Assembly: GCF_028464145.1 (NCBI RefSeq)
Contig: NZ_JAQPCG010000005.1
Span: 124,001-188,000, forward strand
Reading direction: 5' to 3'
Source: Maribacter sp. PR1
Lineage (GTDB): Bacteria; Bacteroidota; Bacteroidia; Flavobacteriales; Flavobacteriaceae
DNA length: 64,000 nt
Shown: one piece after another, positions 50,989 through 60,487 of the stretch
Layout of the letters: each line of letters opens with the position of its first letter
How positions within the stretch are numbered: position 1 is the first letter of the stretch
Notes under the pieces: model-generated
Told to the model about the DNA's origin: nothing
The model's database searches: none
The model's input: the letters and a program-made list of their open reading frames with translations, nothing else
Translations under genes and position numbers: made by a program

Positions 50989-52557
50989 CTATTGATTGGA
51001 TGCCTGTATCAATCGAGCACTCAAATCAGGTTTTTCCATATCCTTATCCAAGGGAAACATAGGTCGCTTAATATTTCTATAACCCAATCGTTCTAAATCT
51101 TGATCGACTCCTCCGGGGGTTAAAGCCATAATCCAACCGCCTCTCATTTCATATAGTTCGGGTACCAAATAGCCAATCTTAACTACTATAATATCCGATT
51201 CGGAAGGCTTTAGTCCTAGCTCTGTAAAGTCACTCTTATGATGATATGGCTTTCTTTTTTTGGTAACGATGATATGGACACTTCCGACTTTTACGACGAC
51301 CTCGACTTCCGCATCCCGATCCCCTTCCTTAATTGCTTCAACGGTTCCGGTGAGCTCTAGGGGTGGGGCAAATCGGTCGTCTACAGCGGCACCGACTTTT
51401 GCGGTTATTCTATTGCCAATACCCACTTCCAAGGCTTTTTCTGTCAACTCCGGACCTGGAATAGAAGCATAGATAAGTGTAGGTCCATTGTCAGTCTTAA
51501 ACTCGGGTCGTTCCAAAATTTTCTCCAAGGTCCAAGTAACATCCCCTGCACCTCCAGCTGTGGGATTATCTCCCATATCACTTATAATGTATGGTTTTTT
51601 ATCACTTTCCAAGGCTAGTATAAGGCTTTCTTCCAGTGTACCAACCGGGGCAACAAACTCAAACTCATCACGTACATCCCAAAAGGCATTAGCCAATTTT
51701 TCGGCCCCCGAGGTAACTTTTTCCTTATCATCCCCGGTTACCATAACAACAGCATGATTTCGAGGCTCGTCTGCCCAAGCATAGCCTATCCAGATTGCCG
51801 CGTCTATAACACCGTCCTGATCCGCAACTTCGGGAACTTTAGCATATAGACTTTTTCCGGGCTCTATACGGGTGCTGGTCTTTTCGCCGGGCAGTAATAT
51901 GGGCACTGGCACCCAAGCTTTGTATTCAGGTTTGCCCTTACCGTTTTCCAAACGTTCCAAGAGTAGTCTTACGGAGCGTTCTTTAGATTCGAGAGCGTCT
52001 TCGTGCGGCGCCATTCTATAACAAGTAATCAGATCGCTGTGTTTCGCCAAGGTTTCCGAAACATTACCATGTAAGTCCATGGATGTGGAAATCAGTACCT
52101 CGGGACCAACAACCTCCCGGATTCGTTTAATTAAATCACCTTCCGCATCTTCCAATCCTACCACACTCATTGCACCATGTATATCAAAGAAAAGTCCATC
52201 ATAAGGCATATTTTCTTTAAGCATTTTTAAGGTCTTATCGACCATGGATTCATAGGCTTCGCGAGTAACAATGCCACCAGGAATTGACTTACCAAGAAGT
52301 GTTGGCACCCATTCGGCACGCTGTCGAATATCGCTTTCTGCATCAAAAAAGGAATAGCGCCCAAATATGGAATCTCCAATTCTCGCATGAAAAGCGGCTT
52401 CCTCGGTTTGGGCTGGGGAAAAAGTACTGGATTCTATACCGATTCCGGCAATGGCTATTTTCGGTAGTTTTTCCTCTTCTGTTCTATTTTCGGACTGGTT
52501 TTTGCAGCCCAAAAAACTTAAAAAGGAAAGGGCAAATAAGAAGATGATTTTTTTCAT
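50989..52557 (-). CDS. M81-family metallopeptidase lipoprotein (MlrC-like)
   Basis: The 522-residue protein has a lipoprotein signal (FLGC) and the M81/MlrC domain. Recognisable features are GIGIESSTFSPAQT, GLFFDIHGAMSVVG, STSMDLHGNVSETL, CYRMAPHEDALE and SDMGDNPTAGGAGDVT. The Asp/His pairs likely form the zinc site. MlrC degrades linear microcystin; most homologues act on unknown peptides or amides. Confidence 0.88.
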   Translation of the reverse strand: MKKIIFLFALSFLSFLGCKNQSENRTEEEKLPKIAIAGIGIESSTFSPAQTEEAAFHARIGDSIFGRYSFFDAESDIRQRAEWVPTLLGKSIPGGIVTREAYESMVDKTLKMLKENMPYDGLFFDIHGAMSVVGLEDAEGDLIKRIREVVGPEVLISTSMDLHGNVSETLAKHSDLITCYRMAPHEDALESKERSVRLLLERLENGKGKPEYKAWVPVPILLPGEKTSTRIEPGKSLYAKVPEVADQDGVIDAAIWIGYAWADEPRNHAVVMVTGDDKEKVTSGAEKLANAFWDVRDEFEFVAPVGTLEESLILALESDKKPYIISDMGDNPTAGGAGDVTWTLEKILERPEFKTDNGPTLIYASIPGPELTEKALEVGIGNRITAKVGAAVDDRFAPPLELTGTVEAIKEGDRDAEVEVVVKVGSVHIIVTKKRKPYHHKSDFTELGLKPSESDIIVVKIGYLVPELYEMRGGWIMALTPGGVDQDLERLGYRNIKRPMFPLDKDMEKPDLSARLIQASNQ

Positions 52558-52669
52558 AAGGGTATCTTAATTTCGTTAAAAATAGCATTAATTTTTGTTC
52601 GATGAATGGGTATTTTCTTGTCATATCCTTGATTAGCCCTATCTTTATTGAGTTAATTTTATAATTTTT

Positions 52670-54370
52670 ATGGCCAATTTTAATATAGACGCAAAAAAAG
52701 ACATGACCTATGACGCCATTGTCATCGGGTCTGGAATCAGTGGAGGATGGGCAGCAAAGGAGCTTTGTGAGAAAGGACTAAAGACGTTAGTGCTGGAAAG
52801 AGGACCTATCGTGGAACATGTAGTGGATTATCCAACGATGAATTGGGATCCTTGGGACATGGAATACCGCGGAGGTCTTACCCCTGAGGAGAAAAAGAAA
52901 CATTACAAGAATATCCGTTCCGGATGGGTGGGAAAGGATACCGAACATTTCTGGGCAGATGATGCCGCAAACCCGTATACGGAAGAAAAACCTTTCTTAT
53001 GGTTAAGGGGGCACCAAATGGGGGGCAAATCGCTTCTTTGGGGTAAACAGACCTATCGTTGGAGCGATTTGGACTTTGAGGCCAATGCAAAAGATGGTCA
53101 CGGTGTGGACTGGCCTATACGATATAAGGATATTGAACCTTGGTACACTTATGTGGAGAAATTTGCGGGAATCAGTGGTGAGGCTTTAGGATTACCCCAA
53201 TTGCCCGATAGCCATTTTCTTCCTCCCATGGAACTCAACTGTGTTGAAAAACACGTTAAGGAACGAATCGAGAAAAATTTTGAAGGTAGAAACCTGACTA
53301 TTGGTAGGGTTGCCCACTTGACCCAGCCTCATAATGGAAGGGGACAGTGCCAAAACCGTAACCGATGTAGCCGAGGGTGTCCTTATGGTGCCTACTTCAG
53401 TAGTAATGCAGTAACCTTACCGGCTGCCAATGCAACGGGTAACTTAACCATAAGACCATATTCCATAGCTCAGGAAGTAATTTATGACGATACTAAAGGA
53501 AAAGCGACAGGTGTGCGTATTATCGATGCGGAAACCAATGAAGTAATCGAGTATTCTTCCAAAATTGTTTTTGTAAATGCATCCGCATTAAGTACAGCGC
53601 ATATTTTAATGAATTCAACCTCCAACCGTTTCGAAAACGGTTTGGGTAACGATAGTGGGGAACTGGGACACAATCTCATGGATCACACGTACAGAGTCGG
53701 TGCCATAGGTAAGATTGATGGATTTGAGGATAAGTATTACAAGGGTAGAAGGCCAAATGGCATTTACATCCCGAGGTATGTCAATATTGATGAAAAAACA
53801 AAGTCGGACAAGTTTGTCCGTGGCTTTGGTTATCAAGGAGGTGGTTACCGAGGCGGAAACCCTGCTAACGTGGACACATTCGGTGCCGATTTTAAGGACA
53901 ATATCCTTAAACCGGGTCAGTGGGAGTTCTTTATCACAGGTTTTGCCGAATGTTTACCGTATCACGATAATAAAATTAGCCTGAACAAGGAGGTATTGGA
54001 TAAATGGGGTCAACCAACCTTAACCATTGATGCCGAGTTTAAGGAGAATGAAAAGGCACTGAACAAGCAAATTCAAGAAGATGCCGTTGAGATGTTGGAA
54101 AAATCTGGTCTTAAAGAGGTTATGGGCTTTGATAAGGAACATCCGCCAGGGTATGGAGTACATGAAATGGGAACTGCTAGAATGGGGCGAGATCCAAAAA
54201 CTTCGGTATTAAATGAGTTCAATCAGGTACATGCCGCTAAAAACGTCTTTGTTACGGATGGGGCTTGTATGACCTCTTCATCCTGTGTTAATCCATCTTT
54301 AACCTATATGGCGCTTACAGCAAGGGCTGCAGATCATGCGGTAAATGAATCAAAAAAATTAAATATATAA
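52670..54370 (+). CDS. GMC-family oxidoreductase (large subunit of a gluconate-DH-type enzyme)
   Basis: The 566-residue FAD enzyme has IGSGISGGWAAKEL (FAD) at the N-terminus, LWGKQTYRWSDLDF and QNRNRCSRGCPYGAYFSS (cysteine-rich loop). The C-terminal GMC active-site region is YGVHEMGTARMG followed by DGACMTSSSCVNPSLT. No signal peptide is present; export could be as a complex with its Tat-type partner. The small-subunit gene starts 4 nt later. The sugar or polyol substrate is unknown. Confidence 0.92.
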   Translation: MANFNIDAKKDMTYDAIVIGSGISGGWAAKELCEKGLKTLVLERGPIVEHVVDYPTMNWDPWDMEYRGGLTPEEKKKHYKNIRSGWVGKDTEHFWADDAANPYTEEKPFLWLRGHQMGGKSLLWGKQTYRWSDLDFEANAKDGHGVDWPIRYKDIEPWYTYVEKFAGISGEALGLPQLPDSHFLPPMELNCVEKHVKERIEKNFEGRNLTIGRVAHLTQPHNGRGQCQNRNRCSRGCPYGAYFSSNAVTLPAANATGNLTIRPYSIAQEVIYDDTKGKATGVRIIDAETNEVIEYSSKIVFVNASALSTAHILMNSTSNRFENGLGNDSGELGHNLMDHTYRVGAIGKIDGFEDKYYKGRRPNGIYIPRYVNIDEKTKSDKFVRGFGYQGGGYRGGNPANVDTFGADFKDNILKPGQWEFFITGFAECLPYHDNKISLNKEVLDKWGQPTLTIDAEFKENEKALNKQIQEDAVEMLEKSGLKEVMGFDKEHPPGYGVHEMGTARMGRDPKTSVLNEFNQVHAAKNVFVTDGACMTSSSCVNPSLTYMALTARAADHAVNESKKLNI

Positions 54371-54374
54371 AGCT

Positions 54375-54968
54375 ATGGACAGAAGAAAAGCACTTAAGAA
54401 AGCCGGTTTATTGGCTGGAGCCACAATAGCTATGCCTTCCATGTTCTCCCTATTACAATCCTGCAAAAGCGAGACACGATTGGACTGGCAACCTGAGTTT
54501 TTTACGGAGGAAGAGGCCAAGACCATTTCCGCCTTGATAGATACTATTTTACCGGCAACGGATACACCAGGAGGTTTAGATGTAAAGGCAGATATGTTTA
54601 TCGATAAAGTAGTAGCACATACCTACGATGCCGAAGGACAAAAATATATGCGTGATGCTATAGCCGAATTTAATCAGGCGTGCAAGGAAAAATACGGTGC
54701 TATTTTTCCAGAATTAAGCAATTCAGAAAAAATTGAAGTTTTAAAGGATGCCGAAGCAAATTCTCCAAAGTTCAACCCTGGGATATGGGGTACAAGTGTT
54801 GGAGAACAAGAGCCTGTTGGGTTTTACAGGTCTATGAAATCCATGGCCATTTGGGCCTATTTTACTTCTGAGGAAATAGGAGAAAATGTATTGAGCTATG
54901 ACCCCATTCCTGGAACTTACGAACCTTGTAAGCCACTATCGGAGGTAGGTAATCGTTGGAGTTTGTAA
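54375..54968 (+). CDS. Gluconate 2-dehydrogenase subunit 3-family protein
   Basis: The 197-residue protein begins MDRRKALKKAGLLAGATIAMP, a twin-arginine-like signal, with a lipobox LLQSC. The mature part starts FFTEEEAKTISALIDTILPATDTPGG, the family signature. It is the small partner of the GMC oxidoreductase encoded just upstream, and may carry it across the membrane. No cytochrome subunit is adjacent. Confidence 0.92.
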   Translation: MDRRKALKKAGLLAGATIAMPSMFSLLQSCKSETRLDWQPEFFTEEEAKTISALIDTILPATDTPGGLDVKADMFIDKVVAHTYDAEGQKYMRDAIAEFNQACKEKYGAIFPELSNSEKIEVLKDAEANSPKFNPGIWGTSVGEQEPVGFYRSMKSMAIWAYFTSEEIGENVLSYDPIPGTYEPCKPLSEVGNRWSL

Positions 54969-55055
54969 TAGGAAACTGGTACCGATTTTTTTAGTAATTT
55001 GGAGTACAGCCTGTTCAACAATTACAGGTATTTATACTCGTTTCCTCTAAAAAAA

Positions 55056-55103
55056 TCCACCCCATTTATTAGGGTTTTGCCCTAAAAGTGGGGTGTTGTT
55101 TTT
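55056..55103 (+). terminator. Intrinsic terminator of GMC operon
   Basis: A long hairpin CACCCC..AGGG/CCCT..GGGGTG is followed by TTGTTTTT, about 90 nt after the stop codon. Confidence 0.7.
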
Positions 55104-55250
55104 CGGCCTTAATTAAGTACTTGGAATTTACCAAAAATGAACCACTTTACAAGCTTTCATTTTGGTTTTTAGACCTTGATGCTTGGGATTTCTGAATATT
55201 GAAATCTCGCAGTGCTTTTATCTTTTTCCTTAAACTACCTGTTTACATTT

Positions 55251-55604
55251 TTATTTTTTCCACTTAACAGGGCTCACGTCATCGTGGTTTAGAACCCTTA
55301 AGCTTTCACGGTCTATTCGCATTATAAGTTTGCATTCAGGATCTGGGCAGACGACGCGGGCGTCGGTTTCCATCCAGTCCGCCGGATGATTTTTCCTTTG
55401 TTTGGCGGGTAACAGGGGTAGGGTAGATTGTAGTGCATACAAACAAAAATCGGCCTTATCCGGCATGGACAGTTTTCCACCTTTTAGGTGAAATTTATCA
55501 CCAACGTTCATATTACAGGTACAGTTGCCGCCAATTTTTTCAACGACTATGGTCAAATCATAGAGTTCAAATTGATCATCCCTCAACGTATTCTCTTTTT
55601 CCAT
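55251..55604 (-). CDS. TIGR04076-family protein
   Basis: The 117-residue cysteine-containing protein shows YDLTIVVEKIGGNCTCNMNVGDKFHLKGGKL, then FCLYALQSTLPLLPAKQR and a DARVVCPDPECKLIMRI block. These are the TIGR04076 features, with no known function. The start at MEKENTL overlaps the end of the antiporter gene by 29 nt; a more upstream ATG would overlap even further. Confidence 0.78.
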   Translation of the reverse strand: MEKENTLRDDQFELYDLTIVVEKIGGNCTCNMNVGDKFHLKGGKLSMPDKADFCLYALQSTLPLLPAKQRKNHPADWMETDARVVCPDPECKLIMRIDRESLRVLNHDDVSPVKWKK

Positions 55605-57003
55605 TTTTATTTTTTCTTTCGTTAAACTTTCCCCAGCCAAAAGTTAAGGTTATTACAGCCATTATGAGTAGGCCCCATGACATAAAATTAAATAGCCCTA
55701 CCTCTAACGGACTCACTTGTGGAATATCATATTCTTTGCCGGTTTTGGTCATATTGGCCATTAATAGGACAGGAATAAAATAGGGTATCAAAAACGGAAA
55801 TATACAGGCGATTAAGCTTAAGAGATTGGCACGTCTTATTTTCGATACCCCTAATCGTTCACCTGTTTTTTTTGTAAAGTCGGCCACCATTAAAATAGCG
55901 ACGATGCTATGGGTGGTCAATAACACGGCCATACCCATTACCGTAACGATCCAATGTTCGGCATGCTTTTCGGTTTTTGCTTTGGCAGCGGCAAAATCCA
56001 CCAAGCGGTTCATAAGTCCGCTGGCCTTTAGTGTTGCTACCAAGCCCATTAAAAGAATTGTAAAAAAACTGAGTCCTACAGCCCTGTTGATACCATCGAT
56101 AACAAAACTTTTGGTGGTAAAATTTTCGATATCCAGATCAATGACCTTATCGAATGGTAAAAGTCCAAAAACTAGACTCAAAACTGTTCCGAAAAGTAAT
56201 CCAAATAAGAGTCCGTGCAAAAGATGTTTTCCTTTCAGGAAAAGATAGATGATGAATGCAGGCACCAATAACATAGGGAGCCCTTTCGGATTGCCCAACC
56301 CACCTATATCAGCAATGCTTGAACCTACGTTGTTGTAGGCCATAGCACTATATAAGACCAAAGCAAACAACGCCGCAGGAAAAACATATTTCAATCGGCT
56401 TTTTATGGTAGGGCCGATTTTGGCTTCTTGACTTAGGGCGCTGGCAATGGTCGTGTCTGAAATAGGAGCGATAAAATCCCCAAAGGTGGCTCCGCCAATA
56501 ATAGCTCCTGCCAAGGTAGGTAGATGTGCCCCTAAAACACCGCCAGTAGGGTAGAGTAGTGGACTACAAATCAATATGGTGGCGAAACTTGAACCCGTAG
56601 ACAAGGAAACGATACAACAAATGATAAACGTAGCGATAATAAACCCTGGGCCCGAAAGTTTTACCTGATCGGTAAGCCAAATCAAGGCTTCCACAAAACC
56701 TGTAAGTGTCATAAGGACTCCTATGATAGATGCCAAAATCCAGGCGGTGATCATGATCATCACTATTTTTTGGGACATTCCAGCAATGACGACTTCGGAA
56801 AATGCGGTTCGGTCCTTACAAAGCAAAAGACCCATCCCTAAGGCCAATATCAAAATGGGCCAAAATCCACGCTCGTCTGGAGCACCAGAGAGGGCAATGC
56901 CAATCACTCCGGAAACGAAAACAAAAAAGGGCAACAAGGTCCCTAAGGTGCCACCATAGAATTCAATTTTTGGAAGGGCTTCCTGTGTTTCGTCAAGTTT
57001 CAA
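55576..57003 (-). CDS. nhaC: Na+/H+ antiporter, NhaC family
   Basis: The 475-residue membrane protein has about 11 hydrophobic helices. Family motifs are SLSTGSSFATILICSPLLYPTG, GATFGDFIAPISDTTIASAL and a later VLLTTHSIVAILMV. It exchanges sodium for protons or similar ions. It lies 2 nt after the aldo/keto reductase gene in one operon. Confidence 0.88.
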   Translation of the reverse strand: MKLDETQEALPKIEFYGGTLGTLLPFFVFVSGVIGIALSGAPDERGFWPILILALGMGLLLCKDRTAFSEVVIAGMSQKIVMIMITAWILASIIGVLMTLTGFVEALIWLTDQVKLSGPGFIIATFIICCIVSLSTGSSFATILICSPLLYPTGGVLGAHLPTLAGAIIGGATFGDFIAPISDTTIASALSQEAKIGPTIKSRLKYVFPAALFALVLYSAMAYNNVGSSIADIGGLGNPKGLPMLLVPAFIIYLFLKGKHLLHGLLFGLLFGTVLSLVFGLLPFDKVIDLDIENFTTKSFVIDGINRAVGLSFFTILLMGLVATLKASGLMNRLVDFAAAKAKTEKHAEHWIVTVMGMAVLLTTHSIVAILMVADFTKKTGERLGVSKIRRANLLSLIACIFPFLIPYFIPVLLMANMTKTGKEYDIPQVSPLEVGLFNFMSWGLLIMAVITLTFGWGKFNERKNKNGKREYVEG

Positions 57004-57005
57004 AC

Positions 57006-58049
57006 TTAGTCTTCGTTAAGGTTATATTTCATGATGGAACCATGTTTGCCGGTCTTATCGCGCTCCAATTCATAAAAGGGCCCGTTGGGGCCTTTGCTTC
57101 GGGAAACAACTGATTCTATTTTGGCAAGGTCATTCTGGTTTAAGGTAAAACTGTCCAATTTCTGTAGACTCTCTAGATGATTACAGTTTCTTGAACCAAC
57201 GATAATACCACCCACCATTTGTTTTTGTAAAATATAGTTACAAGCAACTTCGGTGATACCTACCTGATATTGGTCGGCAATCATTCTAAGCACCTGAAGT
57301 GCCTCTTGAAAAAGTTCATAACCTCCAAATTCATCAATAATCAATCTGTATTTGGTCAGGGAACGGTTTTCATAAGGGGGTATAGGGTCCGGAGCGTTCA
57401 GATAACGGTCACTAAGGAAACCACCTGCCACGGTGCCGTAGCAGAGATAGGGAATGTTGTGTTCTTTGGCCAGCGCGGTCATATTCTTTTCAACCCGATG
57501 ATCCAGTAGGGAATATTGCACTTGATTGGATGCGATGGTTACACCGGCATCCAGCATTTCTCGAATACGCTTCGTATCAAAATTGGTAACCCCTAGAAAT
57601 CGTATTTTTCCGCTTTTTTGCAATTCCGAAAGGTGAACTGCAGTTTCTAAATATTTCGGGAATTGATAATCCCACCAAGCGAATTGCACCAAATCCAATT
57701 GTTCTACACCTAGGCGTTTGAGCGAGCGGTCAATTATCCGGATCGTATCCTCTTTTCTAAGTGTTGCCAAGGCATTGTAGTCGGGAACGTATTTGGTGTG
57801 CACTTGAATCGGGGACAATTCTCCCGAACGAAATTCATCTTCATATTTTTTTCTGAACTTGCCGATGAGTTCTTCTACCCCTGTGTAAATATCGGCACAA
57901 TCGAAAGTGGTTATACCGGCTTTTACGAAATGATGCATATCTACCAAGGCTTGTTCTTCAGAGATATTCCCATGACCTCCCGCCAAGTGCCATCCCCCTT
58001 TGATTACTCTCGAAATGGTATATCCGGGTTGTAGTTCTATTCGTTTCAT
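57006..58049 (-). CDS. Aldo/keto reductase
   Basis: The 347-residue TIM-barrel NADPH enzyme has catalytic D50 and Y55 (TTFDCADIYTG) and K86 (VHTKYVPD). The usual active-site His is replaced by the VQFAWWDY stretch. The C-terminal cofactor segment is IIVGSRNCNHLESL. The substrate is unknown. It is three nt downstream of the DUF885 gene. Confidence 0.9.
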   Translation of the reverse strand: MKRIELQPGYTISRVIKGGWHLAGGHGNISEEQALVDMHHFVKAGITTFDCADIYTGVEELIGKFRKKYEDEFRSGELSPIQVHTKYVPDYNALATLRKEDTIRIIDRSLKRLGVEQLDLVQFAWWDYQFPKYLETAVHLSELQKSGKIRFLGVTNFDTKRIREMLDAGVTIASNQVQYSLLDHRVEKNMTALAKEHNIPYLCYGTVAGGFLSDRYLNAPDPIPPYENRSLTKYRLIIDEFGGYELFQEALQVLRMIADQYQVGITEVACNYILQKQMVGGIIVGSRNCNHLESLQKLDSFTLNQNDLAKIESVVSRSKGPNGPFYELERDKTGKHGSIMKYNLNED

Positions 58050-58052
58050 GAA

Positions 58053-59759
58053 TTAATTGGAGCTTGTATTTTTAAATATGTCGTAGAATTCTTCAATGGG
58101 TATAGGCCCTGCCTTCATAATGGTATCCATAAAATATTTTAAATCGAAATTGTCGCCCAGGCGTTCCTTTTCGGTTTTTAGTAATTGCGTGAATTGGGCT
58201 CCTCCCAAATAGTAGGAGGTAAGTTGTAAGGGACTGTTCATAATCCGCCCCCAAAGACTTTTGGCGAACTGTGGTGCCAATAAGGAAGTTTCGGTCGAGA
58301 ATTTTAAAACCTGCTCCTGGTTCCAATCGTTACAATGCACTTGTACCGATGTGTAAGCCCTATTTGCATTTTCCAAGCGTTTGCGCAAGTGTGCCAAAAA
58401 GGTCAGTTTGTTTTCAGCTTCCCACCCGGCATCCAACAGCACTTTTTCGGTAAAAGTAGCCCAACCTTCAATGAAAATACCATAAGGGAAAAGCAACCTT
58501 AGGCTATGGGGCGTTTCCCGACTGATTTTCAATTGCATATAATGCCCTGGGAAAAGTTCATGGATAACGATCATGCGGTTAAAGGGCTTGTTGAAAGAAG
58601 CCCAGAAATCAACTTGTTCTTGTTTGGGCAGCGTATCTGGAATAGAAGGCAAGTTGAGCGTGGTCATGGGATTGGGGTCGAATGGCGGCGCGCTCGCTAC
58701 CCAGCCGATGCGTGCTGCGGGACCAGCGCTCTCAGGAGCCGTTTGAATACGAAGGGTCTGATTTTTGGGTAAGGTGGCAATATTGTTTTTTTGAATGAAA
58801 CCGACGGCACTATCGGCCAGCTGTTGCCAAAATTGAAGGTAATCGGCACTGTTCAAGGGAGCGTCCTTTTCCATATCGGCCAAGGCCAAATCAATTATTT
58901 CCAGGTCGTTTTTTGGAAGGTTTTTATCGGGGTAGGTTTCAACGAGGTACTGCTTGGATACCTCCCATAGTAAAGCACGAACCGTCCTAATTTCGTTCAA
59001 GGCCATTTCGGCCAATTCAGTTGAGGTTAGATCGCTGTCCGTGTACAATTTTAACCTTCGGTCATATTCCTGTCTTCCTAGAATGGATGTATCAGGTAAC
59101 GTGTTGTCCTGAAATTTTTCCAGGGCAAATACCTTTAAGGATTCGATGCTCCTAATAGTGGAATCCATCGCAGGACATTCCCTTGAAATTGAATTCGCAC
59201 CTCTACTTTTGAAGTCACCCTGAGTCAGATATTTCAGGGATTTTGATAAATTTTCCAGGCCTTCTTCCAAATCACCTTTAGAAACGTTCCTTAGATTTTT
59301 TTGCGCGGCAAGCGCCAATTTTTCAATGGATATAAGACGATTGCATATAACGTTCACTTTCTCATTATCTAGTAGATAATCGGCTTTTATAAATGTAGGG
59401 ATTGCGTCCGAAATAAGTTCTGCGTACAAATTGAAAGAATTGGTATGCATATTTAGGTTCTTCCACGTATCAACTTCAGATTGGGCTTGAACCCGTAGCA
59501 ATCTCTTGTCGCTAGGGTCAATTTGGGCATCGGGTTGGGAGAGTAAGGTCAGGATTCGTTCGTTGAAGTCCAACCACTGGTTTATAGAGGCTTCGGAAAG
59601 ATCCTCATAATAAAATACGGATGATCGCATACCCGATTCCAGTGCTTGGGAAGGGTAAAAGGCCTTCCAAGCTGAAATATATCGTTCGTCCAAGTCTTGG
59701 GCTGAGGTAGAGAAGGTTAACAAAAAAAATAACAGCCAATGGCTAAAGTAGGTCTTCAT
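58053..59759 (-). CDS. DUF885-family secreted metallopeptidase
   Basis: The roughly 568-residue protein has a signal peptide (MKTYFSHWLLFFLLTFSTSA) and the DUF885 zinc motif HELFPGH (near residue 400), with the downstream Glu in FIEGWATFTEKV. DUF885 proteins are thought to be peptidases. An earlier ATG adds four residues (MSKA). It is first in the operon DUF885-AKR-nhaC-TIGR04076, where all intergenic gaps are 3 nt or less. Confidence 0.85.
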   Translation of the reverse strand: MKTYFSHWLLFFLLTFSTSAQDLDERYISAWKAFYPSQALESGMRSSVFYYEDLSEASINQWLDFNERILTLLSQPDAQIDPSDKRLLRVQAQSEVDTWKNLNMHTNSFNLYAELISDAIPTFIKADYLLDNEKVNVICNRLISIEKLALAAQKNLRNVSKGDLEEGLENLSKSLKYLTQGDFKSRGANSISRECPAMDSTIRSIESLKVFALEKFQDNTLPDTSILGRQEYDRRLKLYTDSDLTSTELAEMALNEIRTVRALLWEVSKQYLVETYPDKNLPKNDLEIIDLALADMEKDAPLNSADYLQFWQQLADSAVGFIQKNNIATLPKNQTLRIQTAPESAGPAARIGWVASAPPFDPNPMTTLNLPSIPDTLPKQEQVDFWASFNKPFNRMIVIHELFPGHYMQLKISRETPHSLRLLFPYGIFIEGWATFTEKVLLDAGWEAENKLTFLAHLRKRLENANRAYTSVQVHCNDWNQEQVLKFSTETSLLAPQFAKSLWGRIMNSPLQLTSYYLGGAQFTQLLKTEKERLGDNFDLKYFMDTIMKAGPIPIEEFYDIFKNTSSN

Positions 59760-59832
59760 TGCCTTGCTCATAGGTTTGGTCTTGGTGAGAAAGATAGCAA
59801 TTTATGGGGATAATGTTCGTTAAATTTAAAGC

Positions 59833-60417
59833 ATGGAAAACGGTAGAATTAAAAATATAAAACGACAGATTCTTTCTGATAATTGGTATACCCTCAACAA
59901 ATATACTTTTGAATATCAAAAGTTTGATGGTAGCTGGGAAGTTCAAAAACGGGAATCCTATGACTGTGGTGATGGTGCGGCAATTCTATTATACAATAGG
60001 GAAACGGGTAATGTAGTGTTGACCAAACAATTTAGAATGCCTACTTATGTCAATGAAAATGGAGACGGCATGATGGTAGAGGTTTGTGCTGGACTTTTAG
60101 AGGGATTGAGCCCAACAGAGTGCATTCTAAAAGAAACGTTAGAGGAAACCGGTTATCGGCTTCAGGAAGTAGAACAGGTATTGGTCACATATATGTGTCC
60201 GGGTTCCGTAACGCAGAAGCTCTATTTGTACATTGGGGAATATCACGACGAAATGAAGGTTGAAGAAGGAGGCGGTGCGGACGATGAAACCGAAAACATT
60301 GAAGTTTTGGAAATGTCCTTTGAAAAGGCTTTAGAAATGATGGCTTCTGGAGAAATTTGTGATGCCAAGACGGTTATGCTGCTGCAATATATGCAGATTC
60401 ATAAATTGTTAGGATAA
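59833..60417 (+). CDS. NudK-type Nudix hydrolase
   Basis: The 194-residue protein has a Nudix box GLLEGLSPTECILKETLEETGY (about 90-111), in which the conserved Arg before the first Glu pair is Lys. The N-terminal strand pair and GDGAAILLYNRETGNVVLTKQFR match the GDP-mannose pyrophosphatase / ADP-ribose group. It hydrolyses nucleoside diphosphate sugars, but the exact substrate cannot be assigned. It is divergent from DUF885. Confidence 0.9.
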   Translation: MENGRIKNIKRQILSDNWYTLNKYTFEYQKFDGSWEVQKRESYDCGDGAAILLYNRETGNVVLTKQFRMPTYVNENGDGMMVEVCAGLLEGLSPTECILKETLEETGYRLQEVEQVLVTYMCPGSVTQKLYLYIGEYHDEMKVEEGGGADDETENIEVLEMSFEKALEMMASGEICDAKTVMLLQYMQIHKLLG

Positions 60418-60487
60418 TAGAAAGATGCCCGTGTTTAAAGTGTCGAGCAGCAAAAATTTGGGTTATCTATAAACTATTGGCCAACAA